DNA of 64,000 bases from Bradyrhizobiaceae bacterium PARB1 (GTDB lineage: Bacteria; Pseudomonadota; Alphaproteobacteria; Rhizobiales; Xanthobacteraceae): assembly GCA_002256345.1 (NCBI GenBank), contig NKIY01000004.1, positions 327,876 to 391,875 on the forward strand, written 5' to 3'. The notes under the pieces are model-generated. The model searched no databases and had not been told where the DNA came from. It saw nothing but the letters and a program-made list of their open reading frames with translations. Position 1 is the stretch's first letter, and every line of letters begins with the position of its first letter. Positions 35,118 through 45,173 of the stretch are shown in pieces. Made by a program: the position numbers and the translations under genes.

Positions 35118-36812
35118 CTAGCTACTCCCCGCCGGTGTCGACGCCGGCAATACCTCCGTCGCGGCGCGATCCGGCGTCTCTTCCTTCCAGCGCACCGAAC
35201 CGAACGGACGCTCCAGCATGCGGCGCACGCGGACTGGATCGGGGCCGAGATGGAAGCCCGCGGCACGCAGATACAAAGCGCGTTCCGATGTCGTCGAGCG
35301 ATTGCGCTGGCGCAAGAAGTCCAGCCAGGTCGGGCAGTGATAGCGCTCGGTCCAGAGCTCGGGATCGGCGATGTCGCGCGCGATCGACCAGCCATAGGCG
35401 CCGTTGCGCTGGCGCGCGAGCTGCACATCCTGCATCACGCCATGGAAATTGCGCGCCTGATCCTGGTCGACGCGATATTCGATCTCCACCACCAGCGGCC
35501 CGCTACGCGCGGTGAGCTGCAACTGCACTTCGGGATCTTCGAGGCGCTCGGCATCCTCGTCGCGCGCGCCGGTCGGCGGCATCCGCCACACCAGGCCGAA
35601 CAGCGGAGAGGAAAACATCGCAATGCCCGACACGATCAGCGCCCATTCGACGCCGACCATATCGGTGAGCCGGCCCCAGCCCCAGCTACCGATGGCGACA
35701 CCGCCGGCAATCGCCGCCTGAAACGCCGCGAGCGAACGACCAGCCACCCAGCGCGGCGCCGAGAGCTGCACACCGATATTGAGCAGCGCGATGGCGGCCA
35801 TCCAGACGGCACCGGCCACCACCAATGAAGCCGCGGTGAGCACCGGCTCCGTCGAGATGGCAACGCCAATGATGGCCATTCCCATGATCAGGGCACAGCC
35901 GCGGATCGCCGTTTCGCCGGAAAAATGCTTGCGGATCGGTCCGATATTCATCGCGCCGATCACCGCGCCCATACCGAAGGCGCCAAGCATGATACCATAG
36001 GTCTGCGCGCCGCCATGCAGCAGATCGCGTGCCACCAGCGGCATCAGCGCGGAGATCGAGCCGCCGCAGATACCGGTGATCAGGGTGCGCGCCAGCGAAA
36101 TCCTAATCGAAGGCGAATTGGCGATGTAGCGAATGCCCGACACCATCGCCCGGTTCAGCCGCTCGCGCGGCAGCCGCGACACCTCGACCTTGCGGCGCCA
36201 GAGCAGCAGCACCACGAACAGCGGCACATAAAGCAGCGCATTGGCGGCAAAGGATGCGACCGCGCCGGCCGCCGCAACGATGACACCGCCGATGGCCGGA
36301 CCGAAACTGCGGGCGATATTGTAACTGATGCCGCTGAGGGCAACGGCGGGCGGCAACACTTCCGGCGGCACCTGCTCGCCGACCGACGACTGCCAGGCCG
36401 GACCGAACAGTGCCATGCCGCTGCCGATGATGAAGCAGAAGGTGAGCAGGATGTTCGGCGTAATGTGTCCGGTCCACTCCATGGCCGTCAGCGTACTGGC
36501 GCCGACGAGGGACAGCGCCAGCGACGCCAAGGATACCATGCGGCGGTCATACATGTCGGCGACCGCGCCCGCGGGCATGGCCAGGATCATGATCGGCAGC
36601 ATCAGGGCCGTCTGCACCAGCGCCACCTTGTCGGCAGAGGCCGTCATCTGCGTCATCGCCCAGGCGGCGCCGACGCTCTGGATCATCAGGCCCAGATTGG
36701 ACAGCAAACTGGCCAGCCAGATGCGACGGAATACCGGATAGCGCAGCGGCGCGGCAATTCCGTCGGATGGTGAAATGATAGGCTTGGAGATTGGCTTCGG
36801 CGTGTCCGTCAT
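35118..36812 (-). CDS. MFS exporter with C-terminal soluble domain
   Basis: This is a 564-residue major facilitator of the MFS_3/EntS-like secretion group with twelve predicted helices up to about residue 420. The MFS signature is AGAVADMYDRR. Unlike ordinary transporters it carries about 140 further residues, including VVEIEYRVDQDQARNF and YHCPTWLDFLRQRNRSTTSE, which resemble a monooxygenase-type (ABM) barrel. Fusions like this are known as unnamed 'MFS plus ABM' proteins. Substrate and role of the tail are unknown. Confidence 0.85.
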   Translation of the reverse strand: MTDTPKPISKPIISPSDGIAAPLRYPVFRRIWLASLLSNLGLMIQSVGAAWAMTQMTASADKVALVQTALMLPIMILAMPAGAVADMYDRRMVSLASLALSLVGASTLTAMEWTGHITPNILLTFCFIIGSGMALFGPAWQSSVGEQVPPEVLPPAVALSGISYNIARSFGPAIGGVIVAAAGAVASFAANALLYVPLFVVLLLWRRKVEVSRLPRERLNRAMVSGIRYIANSPSIRISLARTLITGICGGSISALMPLVARDLLHGGAQTYGIMLGAFGMGAVIGAMNIGPIRKHFSGETAIRGCALIMGMAIIGVAISTEPVLTAASLVVAGAVWMAAIALLNIGVQLSAPRWVAGRSLAAFQAAIAGGVAIGSWGWGRLTDMVGVEWALIVSGIAMFSSPLFGLVWRMPPTGARDEDAERLEDPEVQLQLTARSGPLVVEIEYRVDQDQARNFHGVMQDVQLARQRNGAYGWSIARDIADPELWTERYHCPTWLDFLRQRNRSTTSERALYLRAAGFHLGPDPVRVRRMLERPFGSVRWKEETPDRAATEVLPASTPAGSS

Positions 36813-36959
36813 GCCATCCGTTGATGCCTGCGAAACGCAGCGTCTGTCCAGTCACCCCGGCACAAATCGATGCTGCAACTGCAAACAACGGCGCCTTCAA
36901 GACGCCGGCTTTGTCCGGTGATATAGTCTGGCATCGCTCCTGAAGTTGCGAGGCCAGTC

Positions 36960-38348
36960 GTGAGCATTGCCGAGGTCTACGACTTTCCGACGCCGAAGCG
37001 CCATGTGGTGCCGCCGGCGCCGCCCCGTGCGCCGGACGACATGACCGCCAGCGCGAGAATGGCGGCGATGCGACGCAGCGCCATCGAGACCTGGGGCCGG
37101 AAGGCCTATGAGGACGACATCATCAAAGGCCGCTTCTTCGGCCGTGCCAGCTTCATCCTCAACGATCCGGACGCCATCCGCCATGTGCTGGTGGACAATC
37201 ACGAGAACTACACCCGCACGCCAGCCGCCTTCCGCGTGCTGCGGCCGATGCTTGGCGAGGGTCTCCTGATCGCCGAAGGCCGCGTCTGGAAGCATCAGCG
37301 CCGCACACTGGCGCCGGCCTTTACGCCGCGCGCGGTGGGAACGCTGGTGCCGCATATGCTCTCGGCCATCGATGAGACCGTGGCCGATCTGCAGCACAAG
37401 ACCGATGGGCCGGTCGATCTACGCGAGATCATGCAGCGCATGACGCTGGAGATCGCCGGGCGCACCATGTTCTCCTATGGCATGGCCAAACACGGCAAGA
37501 CGCTACGCGACTTCGTGATGGAATATGGCGCGTCGCTCGTCCGGCCGCATTTCTTCGACCTGCTCCTGCCGCAAGGCTGGCCAACGCCGCAGGATATTCC
37601 GCGCTATTTCTTCCGCCGGCGCTGGACGCGCTTCGTCGCCATGCTGGTAGCCGAACGCCGCGCCGCCGGCAAAGCCGACGACGCCCCGCCGCGCGACCTG
37701 TTCGAACTGATGCTGGCGGCGCGCGATCCGGAGACCGGCGCAGAGTTCAACGACGACCAGCTCGGCGATCAGGTGGCGACCATGATCCTTGCTGGCCATG
37801 AGACCACGGCGACGGCACTGTTCTGGGCGCTGTATCTGCTGACGCTCGATCCGGCCACGCAGGAGCAGGTGGCGCACGAAGCACGCGCGGCCATGGCAGC
37901 GGGCGCGCTCGAACTCGACCGGTTGAAATTCACCCGCGCCGTGATCGACGAGACCATGCGGCTGTATCCGCCTGCCTTTCTGATCGCGCGTGCAGCGCGC
38001 GCGGCGGATACCGTGAGCGGTATGGCGGTCGCGAAGGGCGATATCGTTCTGATGGCTCCGTGGCTGCTGCACCGGAACGAAAAGCGCTGGTCCGACCCGA
38101 ACGCCTTCGTACCGCAACGCTTCATGCCCGGCAGCCCGCAGCCGGACCGCTTCGCCTATATGCCCTTCGGGGTCGGCGCCCGCGTCTGCATCGGCGCACA
38201 TTTCGCCATCGTCGAGGCCACGCTGGCGCTGGCCAAGATCATCGGTCATTTCAGGGTGACATTGCCGGAGCACGAACCTGTGATGCCGGTCGGCGTGGTG
38301 ACCACCCAGCCCGATCGTTCGCCCATGTTCAGGATTGAAGAGCGCTGA
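36960..38348 (+). CDS. Cytochrome P450
   Basis: This 462-residue P450 has the oxygen-binding helix motif AGHETTATALFW, the ExxR motif in ETMRLYPP and the haem-thiolate loop PFGVGARVCIGAHFA. The absence of an N-terminal membrane anchor marks it as soluble. The start is a GTG with GAGG upstream. The sequence is of the CYP4/CYP102-like bacterial type (RRTLAPAFTP), which often hydroxylates fatty acids or alkanes. The redox partner is not adjacent. Confidence 0.92.
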   Translation: MSIAEVYDFPTPKRHVVPPAPPRAPDDMTASARMAAMRRSAIETWGRKAYEDDIIKGRFFGRASFILNDPDAIRHVLVDNHENYTRTPAAFRVLRPMLGEGLLIAEGRVWKHQRRTLAPAFTPRAVGTLVPHMLSAIDETVADLQHKTDGPVDLREIMQRMTLEIAGRTMFSYGMAKHGKTLRDFVMEYGASLVRPHFFDLLLPQGWPTPQDIPRYFFRRRWTRFVAMLVAERRAAGKADDAPPRDLFELMLAARDPETGAEFNDDQLGDQVATMILAGHETTATALFWALYLLTLDPATQEQVAHEARAAMAAGALELDRLKFTRAVIDETMRLYPPAFLIARAARAADTVSGMAVAKGDIVLMAPWLLHRNEKRWSDPNAFVPQRFMPGSPQPDRFAYMPFGVGARVCIGAHFAIVEATLALAKIIGHFRVTLPEHEPVMPVGVVTTQPDRSPMFRIEER

Positions 38349-38491
38349 ACACCTCTACCTGATGGGCGGTGCGACCACACCTGCACGTTCGGCACGTCAG
38401 GCCGGACCGATACGGTCGTACTCAGGTGCTGTATCTCGATCTGCTGGATGCGTCCCTTGGACGCACCGGTTATTTGACCTAGATTGAAGTC

Positions 38492-39901
38492 ATGAGTGAT
38501 GTTCAGGCGCAATTCGAGACGTTAAGTCAGGCGACAGATCCCGTTGTCGCGGATGCCATCGTGAAACTGATCCGCGACGGCGCGGATCACGAGCTCAACC
38601 GCGTCAACGTACTGGACTTTGCGACACGCCGGGGTCTCAACGAAGAGCGCGTCATTTCCGGCTTCCTGCACGCCGCACGGCTCGGCCTGTTCGATCTGAC
38701 CTGGAACGTGCTGTGCCCGGGCTGCAGCGGTGTCCTCGACGCCCACAGCACGCTGAAATCGCTGCGCCATGACGACTATCATTGCGGGCTTTGCGCCTGC
38801 GGCTATGAAGCGTCCGTCGACGAGCAGGTCGAAGTGGCGTTCACAGTCGCGCCACGGGTCCGGCACATTGGCGCCCACGATCCGAATACATTGCCGCTCT
38901 GGGAATATTTCAAACAGATCTTCTGGAGCTCGGGCGTCGATCTCAATCAGGAAACATTCGCGTCGCTCACCGACGAGGTGACGCTGGATGCGATGGAATT
39001 GCCGTCACATGAAAAGGCGGTCATGTCACTGCACCTGCCGTCGGAGTTCGTCATCGTCTTCGAGCCGGTGACCCACTCCGCGCAGTTTATCGACGTGAAG
39101 GGCGAGCCAACCAAAGAGCGCCAGCATCTGTCGCTGCTCTACAACCGCATGCATACGCCGACCGGCACCATCACGATGCAACCCGGACCGCTGCGATTAT
39201 CGCTTGAGAACCAGACCGAGGTGCGTGTGCTGCCGTCAGTCTTCGTCGCGGCCGAGGGCCTCCATCATCTGATCGGCAAGCGCAAACCGTTTCTCACGGC
39301 CAAGCGGATTCTCAGCAACCAGACTTTTCGCGATCTCTACAAGGCCGACAATCTCAATATCGACCAGCGACTGAAAATCACCTCGCTGACCTTCCTGTTC
39401 ACCGATCTCAAGGGCTCCACTGCGCTTTATGAGCGCGTGGGCGATCTCGCCGCTTTCGATCTTGTCCGCGCCCATTTCCATGCCTTGCTCGACATCATCG
39501 CGGCGGAAGGCGGCGCCGTGGTGAAGACCATCGGCGACAGCGTGATGGCCACCTTCACGTACCCCGAACAGGCGCTGCTTGCCGCGATCGAGATGCGCAA
39601 GGCGATGCAGCGGCTCAATGACGAACGCGAAACCAGCGACCTCGTGGTCAAGATCGGCATTCACGAAGGACCGTGCCTCGCCGTGATGCTCAACGAGCGG
39701 CAGGATTATTTCGGCCAGACCGTGAACATCGCCGCACGCGTGCAGGGCCTCGCCACGTCCCAATCCATTCATGTGACCTCCCCGATCGTCTCCGCGAAAG
39801 GCGTCGAAGCGATCCTGCAAAAGTCCGGGGCGATGCCTATCGAAAAGGCTGCCGCTTTACGCGGCATTGCCGACAAGGTTCTGGTCTACGAGATTCCGTG
39901 A
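38492..39901 (+). CDS. DUF5939 adenylate/guanylate cyclase
   Basis: This is a 469-residue protein. The N-terminal region contains a zinc-ribbon-like set C75, C78, C98, C101 and a DUF5939 segment. The class III cyclase domain follows from about residue 300: FLFTDLKGSTALYERVGD with a metal aspartate, IGDSVMATF, and DYFGQTVNIAARVQ. It should make cAMP from ATP (or cGMP). No membrane segment is seen, so it acts in the cytosol. The ligand of the N-terminal part is unknown. Confidence 0.88.
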   Translation: MSDVQAQFETLSQATDPVVADAIVKLIRDGADHELNRVNVLDFATRRGLNEERVISGFLHAARLGLFDLTWNVLCPGCSGVLDAHSTLKSLRHDDYHCGLCACGYEASVDEQVEVAFTVAPRVRHIGAHDPNTLPLWEYFKQIFWSSGVDLNQETFASLTDEVTLDAMELPSHEKAVMSLHLPSEFVIVFEPVTHSAQFIDVKGEPTKERQHLSLLYNRMHTPTGTITMQPGPLRLSLENQTEVRVLPSVFVAAEGLHHLIGKRKPFLTAKRILSNQTFRDLYKADNLNIDQRLKITSLTFLFTDLKGSTALYERVGDLAAFDLVRAHFHALLDIIAAEGGAVVKTIGDSVMATFTYPEQALLAAIEMRKAMQRLNDERETSDLVVKIGIHEGPCLAVMLNERQDYFGQTVNIAARVQGLATSQSIHVTSPIVSAKGVEAILQKSGAMPIEKAAALRGIADKVLVYEIP

Positions 39902-40050
39902 GCGGGCGAAGCCTTGTTGAGGAGAAGCCTTGCTTAACCGTAATGACGCCGTCAGGAACTGCAGTGTATTGTGTGCGTTCCTTTTTCACGCCACAACGCG
40001 ATAGTCTTATTCGCTGTAGGCGAATGGTCCCATCTGGTTCATAAAATCCC

Positions 40051-40530
40051 ATGCTCGAGAAACTGCGCCAGTTCATCACCGATGTGGTGTCTCCCGACGC
40101 CAATGCCGACCAGAAATTTGACGACACCGGATTCCGGCTCGCCGCCACGGCGCTGCTGATTCATGTGATCTCGATCGACGGCGCACCGTCCAAGATCGAA
40201 CAGGACAAGCTGCACAGCCTGATCGAGACGCGGTTCGAGCTCGATCCCGGCACAGCCGATCGCCTGATCGAAGCGGCGACACTGGTCGAGGGCGAAGCGG
40301 TCGATCTGTATCACTTCACCAGCGTGATCATGCGCGTGGTCGATGAACCCGGCCGCATCCGCCTGGTCGAGATGATGTGGGAGCTGGTTTTTGCCGATGG
40401 CAAGGTCAGCGAGTTCGAGGAGAACGTGGTGTGGCGCGCAGCTGATCTGCTCGGCGTGTCCGCGCGCGACCGCGTCGAGCTGAAACGCCGTGTCGCGGGC
40501 GATGCCGCCGAGACGGACGCCACCGTCTGA
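40051..40530 (+). CDS. TerB-family protein
   Basis: This 159-residue helical protein has the TerB pattern: ALLIHVISIDGAPSKIEQDKL and MMWELVFADGKVSEFEENVVWRAADLLG, two repeats of acidic residues that can bind metal. TerB was first linked to tellurite resistance, but the stand-alone form is widespread and of unknown role. No other ter genes are nearby. Confidence 0.85.
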   Translation: MLEKLRQFITDVVSPDANADQKFDDTGFRLAATALLIHVISIDGAPSKIEQDKLHSLIETRFELDPGTADRLIEAATLVEGEAVDLYHFTSVIMRVVDEPGRIRLVEMMWELVFADGKVSEFEENVVWRAADLLGVSARDRVELKRRVAGDAAETDATV

Positions 40531-40780
40531 TCTTTGCAAGGTGGGCAAGGCACATTGCTCCCCCGTCACGCGCGTGCGTTACAGGGTGGGCATGCTACGC
40601 TTTGCCCCATCCTACAGTTTGCCCTGTGACAGTTTCACAATGCGCGATCAGCGACGCCGCCTATGGGAAGTAACGCGGCGGTACTCCAGTGACCATTCCT
40701 GCTTGCGCATGAATGTTATCTTCATTACGCCTGTTGTTTAGAACCATTCGTTTCCAAGCATCCGTTGCAAGAGAATTGCC

Positions 40781-41569
40781 GTGACTGAGCGCGTGACGTT
40801 GATTACCGGGGCTTCGGCGGGAATTGGCGCCGAGATGGCCCGCGTCTTCGCCGCGCACAAGCATCGCCTGGCTCTGGTGGCACGGCGCACCGATCGCCTC
40901 ACCGCCCTCTCGGCCGAGATCGTTGCCGCCGGCGGCCCGGCGCCCATCGTCATTCCCTGCGATCTCGAGCAGCCCGATGCCTGCGCGAAGATCGAAGATG
41001 CGCTGCAGAGCGCCGGTGTCGAAGTCGAGTATCTGATTAACAATGCCGGCTTCGGCATGTTCGGCTTCGCCATCGACATGGATCGCGACGCGCAACTGCG
41101 CATGATCGACCTGAATGTCCGCACGCTCACCGATCTGTCGCTGCGGCTTGCGCCGAATGTGATCCGCCACAAAGGCGGCATCCTCAATGTGAGTTCGATC
41201 GCCGGCCTGATCCCCGGCCCCGGCATGGCCGTCTATTACGCCAGCAAGGCCTATGTGCTGTCCTTCACCGAAGCGCTGCGCCAGGAGCTCGGCCCCAAGG
41301 GCGTGCGCGTCACCGCGCTGTGCCCCGGCCCGGTGCCGTCGGAATTCCAGGCGCGGGCAGGCTTCAAGCCCGGGCTGGATTCGGTGATTCTCGGCGTGTC
41401 GCCGAAGGACGTCGCAGCGCTCGCCTATAAGAGCCTGATGGCCAACAAGGGCACGGTATTTCCAGGGCTCGGCATCAAGATCGTGCCGATTCTGCTGCGG
41501 CTGTTCCCACGGAGCTTTATCGCGGGGGCGGTGGCAAAGCTGCAGTTGACGCGGGTGGGGCAGGTTTAG
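40781..41569 (+). CDS. Short-chain dehydrogenase/reductase
   Basis: This 262-residue SDR has the cofactor loop TGASAGIGAEMA, NNAGFG, and the catalytic S...Y-x-x-x-K as S-S-I-A and YYASKAYVLSF. It uses NAD(P)H to reduce or oxidise an unknown carbonyl or alcohol. The GTG start at 40781 gives the full Rossmann fold. The 250 bases upstream hold no other gene. Confidence 0.9.
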   Translation: MTERVTLITGASAGIGAEMARVFAAHKHRLALVARRTDRLTALSAEIVAAGGPAPIVIPCDLEQPDACAKIEDALQSAGVEVEYLINNAGFGMFGFAIDMDRDAQLRMIDLNVRTLTDLSLRLAPNVIRHKGGILNVSSIAGLIPGPGMAVYYASKAYVLSFTEALRQELGPKGVRVTALCPGPVPSEFQARAGFKPGLDSVILGVSPKDVAALAYKSLMANKGTVFPGLGIKIVPILLRLFPRSFIAGAVAKLQLTRVGQV

Positions 41570-41616
41570 GGGGAGCTTTCGCTTCCGTCCGTCTTCGCCC
41601 TGCGGGCTTCGCCGGA

Positions 41617-41676
41617 CACCACGCTTCGCCAAGTGGCTTTGCGCGGCTGCGCCACGCGAAGCCACTTGGCGAAGCG

Positions 41677-41681
<5 letters not shown>
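41617..41681. repeat. Perfect 23-bp inverted repeat at the tRNA-Ala 3' end
   Basis: The left arm, CACCACGCTTCGCCAAGTGG plus CTT, is at 41617-41639. The right arm at 41659-41681 is its exact complement. The loop is 19 bases and can form a small hairpin itself. The right arm overlaps the encoded ACCA end of tRNA-Ala, so a transcript running past the tRNA would fold its 3' end into a long stem. Confidence 0.9.
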
Positions 41682-41752
<71 letters not shown>

Positions 41753-41956
41753 GTCTCGAACTGCGCCGTACCGACGCAGGTCTGGAATGGGCGCCATTTA
41801 CAATCCCCATTAACGGCAAGTCAAGAACGACCCGCAAACGGCGCAAAGTCTCGGTTTTCCGGGCCTTTTTGCCCCGTCCTTCCCTTGTTTGCGCAGCGGC
41901 GAACCGATATTTAGCCTCTGTCTTATCCGCGACCCAACCCGCGAGTCCTTCCCGCC

Positions 41957-42247
41957 ATGCGCGCCGTTCTCGATATCGTGCTGATCGTCCTCGATCTCTA
42001 CGTCTGGCTGCTGATTGCTTCGGCGATCCTGTCCTGGCTGATCGCCTTCAATGTGGTGAACACCCGCAACCAGTTCATCGCCGCGGTGGGCGAGTTCCTG
42101 TATCGCATCACCGAACCGGTGCTGGCGCCGATCCGCCGGATGCTGCCGAATCTCGGCGGCCTCGATCTGTCGCCGATCGTCGTGATCCTGATCATCATCT
42201 TCCTGCAGCGGGTGATCGGCTACTACATCTATCCCTACGTCGCCTGA
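41957..42247 (+). CDS. YggT-family membrane protein
   Basis: This 96-residue protein has two membrane helices (VLIVLDLYVWLLIASAILSWL and IVVILIIIFLQRVIGYYI) and the conserved TEPVLAPIRRMLP loop of the YggT family. The family has been tied to osmotic stress and to cell-division complexes, without a firm mechanism. It is followed at once by DUF167 and folD, a conserved order. Confidence 0.9.
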   Translation: MRAVLDIVLIVLDLYVWLLIASAILSWLIAFNVVNTRNQFIAAVGEFLYRITEPVLAPIRRMLPNLGGLDLSPIVVILIIIFLQRVIGYYIYPYVA

Positions 42248-42251
42248 TCCT

Positions 42252-42590
42252 TTGGCGGATCCTTGGCGATACGGCGCCGATGGCGTCAGCATCGCCGTCC
42301 GCGTGACGCCGCGCGGCGGCCGCGACGACATCGACGGGATCGAGACCATGGCCAATGGCCGCGCGGTGCTGAAAGTCCGCGTCCGCGCCATTGCCGAAGG
42401 TGGCGAGGCCAATCGCGCTGTCACCGAGCTGCTGGCGAAACAGCTCAAGGTGCCGAAACGGGATGTCCGGCTGCTGTCGGGCGCGACTTCCCGCATCAAA
42501 CAGATCGCCGTGAATGGCGATCCCCACAAACTCGGGCTGCTGCTGCGCACCCTCGCAGCCGCCCCTTCTGACGACGGAGACCCGGCATGA
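42252..42590 (+). CDS. DUF167 (YggU) protein
   Basis: This is a 112-residue DUF167 protein with [34 protein letters not shown] and [15 protein letters not shown]. The family is universal but its function is not settled. The start appears to be TTG at 42252, since the next ATG would remove the first strand. It overlaps folD by 4 bases. Confidence 0.88.
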   Translation: MADPWRYGADGVSIAVRVTPRGGRDDIDGIETMANGRAVLKVRVRAIAEGGEANRAVTELLAKQLKVPKRDVRLLSGATSRIKQIAVNGDPHKLGLLLRTLAAAPSDDGDPA

Positions 42591-43471
42591 CCGCCAGCGT
42601 GATCGATGGAAAAGTAATCGCCGCAGAACTGCGCACGCGCGTGGCCGCCGAAGTTGCGCGGGTGAAGAGCGAGCACGGCTTGACGCCGGGCCTCGCCGTA
42701 GTGCTGGTCGGCAGCGATCCCGCCAGCGAGGTCTATGTGCGCAGCAAGCACAAGCAGACCCAGGAAGCCGGCATGGCCTCGTTCGAACACGTGCTGCCCG
42801 CCGATGTCGCGCAAAGCGATCTGATCGCGCTGGTACACAAGCTCAACAATGACGCCTCCGTGCATGGCATCCTCGTGCAGCTGCCACTGCCGAAGGGCCT
42901 CGACACCCAGGCCGTGATCAATGCCATCGATCCCGCCAAGGATGTCGACGGCCTGCATCCGGTGAATGCCGGCCGCCTCGCCAGCGGCATGGACGCACTG
43001 TCGCCCTGCACGCCGCTCGGCTGTATCATCCTGGCCAAGAGCGTGCATGAATCCCTCGAAGGCATGAACGCCATCGTGATCGGCCGCTCTAATCTGGTCG
43101 GCCGCCCGCTGGTGCAGTTGCTGCTGAACGAGAACGCCACTGTGACCATTGCGCATTCGCGCTCGCGCGAACTGCCGAAGCTGACCGCACAGGCCGATCT
43201 CGTCTTCGCCGCCGTCGGCAAATCCGAAATGGTGCGCGGCGACTGGATCAAGCCGGGCGCCACGGTGATCGATGTGGGCATCAACCGCCTGCCCGCGGCA
43301 GATGGCAAATCGAAACTGGTCGGAGATGTCGCCTATCAGGAAGCACTGAAGACCGCGGGCGCGATTACGCCAGTGCCGGGCGGCGTCGGCCAGATGACGG
43401 TCGCGTGCCTGCTGGTGAACACGCTGCGTGCGGCCTGCGCGATCAACGGGCTGAAGGCGCCGGCGGTGTAA
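42587..43471 (+). CDS. folD: Bifunctional methylene-THF dehydrogenase/cyclohydrolase
   Basis: This 294-residue FolD has the catalytic [17 protein letters not shown] segment (substrate lysine), [17 protein letters not shown] and the NADP loop [12 protein letters not shown]. It interconverts methylene-, methenyl- and formyl-tetrahydrofolate in one-carbon metabolism. The 4-base overlap with DUF167 shows co-translation. Confidence 0.96.
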   Translation: MTASVIDGKVIAAELRTRVAAEVARVKSEHGLTPGLAVVLVGSDPASEVYVRSKHKQTQEAGMASFEHVLPADVAQSDLIALVHKLNNDASVHGILVQLPLPKGLDTQAVINAIDPAKDVDGLHPVNAGRLASGMDALSPCTPLGCIILAKSVHESLEGMNAIVIGRSNLVGRPLVQLLLNENATVTIAHSRSRELPKLTAQADLVFAAVGKSEMVRGDWIKPGATVIDVGINRLPAADGKSKLVGDVAYQEALKTAGAITPVPGGVGQMTVACLLVNTLRAACAINGLKAPAV

Positions 43472-43473
43472 GT

Positions 43474-43562
43474 GTAGCCCGGATGGAGCGAAGCGAAATC
43501 CGGGGACCGGCAATATGAGGAAGCGCTGAATCCCGGATTGCGCTTCGCTCCATCCGGGCTAC
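43474..43562. repeat. Inverted repeat, GTAGCCCGGATGGAGCG type
   Basis: GTAGCCCGGATGGAGCGAAG at the left end and CTTCGCTCCATCCGGGCTAC at the right end are exact complements, with CGAAATCCGGG/CCCGGATTGCG inside. The element lies between the convergent folD and M20 genes and belongs to a repeat type common in Bradyrhizobium. Confidence 0.9.
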
Positions 43563-43567
43563 GGCGC

Positions 43568-45049
43568 TTACTTCCCCACATTCTCCATCAGCCGCCGATA
43601 AAACCGGATCATATCCGCATAACCGGCGATGCTAAGCCGTTCATTGGTGCCATGAACGCGCTTCAGATCCTCGCCGGTGGTGCGCACGGGCTGGAAGCGG
43701 AAGATGTTGTCGGCGACATCGGCATAGTTGCGTGAATCGGTCGCGCCGACCATCAGGCCGGGCGTCACCACGACATCGGGAAACACCTCGCGAATGGTGC
43801 GATTGATGGCGCGATAGCCATCGCTGTCGGTACGGGTCACCGGCGGCGGATCGGTATTGCCGGGAAACGGCGTGATCGAAATCCGCTCATCGTCGATCAC
43901 GCGGCGAACATGTTCGGTGACACTCGCCTGCGTATCGCCCGGCAGCAGGCGGAAATTCACCGTCGCTTCGGCATAGCCGGGCAATACATTGTCCTTGTCG
44001 CCGGCGTTGAAGATCGTCAGCGCCGTGGAGGTCCGTACATTCGCCTCGCTCGGGCCCGACTTTTCGAACTCGCGCAGCAGAAGCGGCTTGAAGAGCCAGA
44101 GATTCGACAGCACGACGCGATTGAAGCCGCTCATCTCCGGCGCCACGGTGTCGAGCATCTCACCGACCGTCTCGCCGACGCGCATTGGAAACCGTTTGTT
44201 CTCGAGGCGCACCAGCGCCGCACTCATCGTGCCAATCGCGGTGTCGCGCGGCGGATAGGACGAGTGGCCGGGCGTGCCCTTGGCTGTCAGCACAAGTGTC
44301 GAATAGCCCTTTTCCGCAACGCCGATGAGCGCTAGCGGTCTATCGAGGCCCTTCAGCATTCCTTCGGTGATCAAGAGCCCTTCATCGAGGACGAATTCAA
44401 GCCGCACGCCACGCGACGCCAACAGCGTTGCAATCGCCTTCGCGCCGCGCTGGCCCGACACTTCCTCGTCATGGCCGAAGGCGAAATAGATCGTGCGCTT
44501 CGGCCTGAAGCCCTGCTTCACCATCGCCTCGACCGCTTCGAGCATCGCATAGATGCTGGATTTGTCGTCCCAGGCACCACGTCCCCAGATGAAGCCATCG
44601 GCGACAACACCGGCAAATGGCGGATACTGCCAGTCCTTCTCCGTGCCCGGCGCCACCGGCACGACGTCCTGATGGGCGAGGAGCGCGATCGGCCGGGCGG
44701 CAGGATCGGAGCCTTCCCACGTATAGAGCAGGCTATAATCGCCCACGATCTCGCGCTTGGCCGCGCCGTGAAAGGCCGGAAAGCTCGCGGCGAGATGCGC
44801 CTGCATGCCGCGCAGCGCGTCGGCAGCCTGGTCCGGATGAGCGAAACTGGAAATGGTCTGGAAGCGGATCGCCTCGGCGAGGCGTGTGGCAGCGGCCTGT
44901 TCGTCCACTGCCAGCTTCGGCGCGGGCGCGACCGCGATCTGCTTCGAGCCCTGCCGGAACGTATTCACGAGAACCACCGCCGCGAGCACCACGACAATGG
45001 CGATCGCGACGAGGATGATGTTGCGAAACCAGATCAGCATGCGGCGCAT
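43568..45049 (-). CDS. M20-family metallopeptidase, membrane-anchored
   Basis: This 493-residue peptidase has one N-terminal membrane helix (NIILVAIAIVVVLAAVVLV). Zinc sites are visible as LLAHQDVVPV, GRGAWDDKSS, FGHDEEVSGQRGA and, near the end, GATDSRNY. A dimerisation domain is inserted in the middle. This is the carboxypeptidase PM20D1/CPS1-like branch, acting on peptides or N-acyl amino acids outside the membrane. The substrate is not certain. Confidence 0.9.
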   Translation of the reverse strand: MRRMLIWFRNIILVAIAIVVVLAAVVLVNTFRQGSKQIAVAPAPKLAVDEQAAATRLAEAIRFQTISSFAHPDQAADALRGMQAHLAASFPAFHGAAKREIVGDYSLLYTWEGSDPAARPIALLAHQDVVPVAPGTEKDWQYPPFAGVVADGFIWGRGAWDDKSSIYAMLEAVEAMVKQGFRPKRTIYFAFGHDEEVSGQRGAKAIATLLASRGVRLEFVLDEGLLITEGMLKGLDRPLALIGVAEKGYSTLVLTAKGTPGHSSYPPRDTAIGTMSAALVRLENKRFPMRVGETVGEMLDTVAPEMSGFNRVVLSNLWLFKPLLLREFEKSGPSEANVRTSTALTIFNAGDKDNVLPGYAEATVNFRLLPGDTQASVTEHVRRVIDDERISITPFPGNTDPPPVTRTDSDGYRAINRTIREVFPDVVVTPGLMVGATDSRNYADVADNIFRFQPVRTTGEDLKRVHGTNERLSIAGYADMIRFYRRLMENVGK

Positions 45050-45061
45050 TGAAAGTCCTCA

Positions 45062-45111
45062 GAGCATGATCCCGAAAACCGGCTTTCGGTTTCCGGATAA
45101 GATCATGCTCC
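45062..45111. repeat. Short palindromic repeat, GAGCATGATC type
   Basis: GAGCATGATCCCGAAAACCG and TTTCCGGATAAGATCATGCTC are inverted copies around GCTTTCGG. This 50-base element is a well-known scattered palindrome of Bradyrhizobiaceae. It lies upstream of the M20 gene. Confidence 0.85.
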
Positions 45112-45173
45112 AAAAGACAAAGGCCAGAGGCTGATCCATTGAAGATGGATCGATCTCCGGCGCCGCCCGCGGA

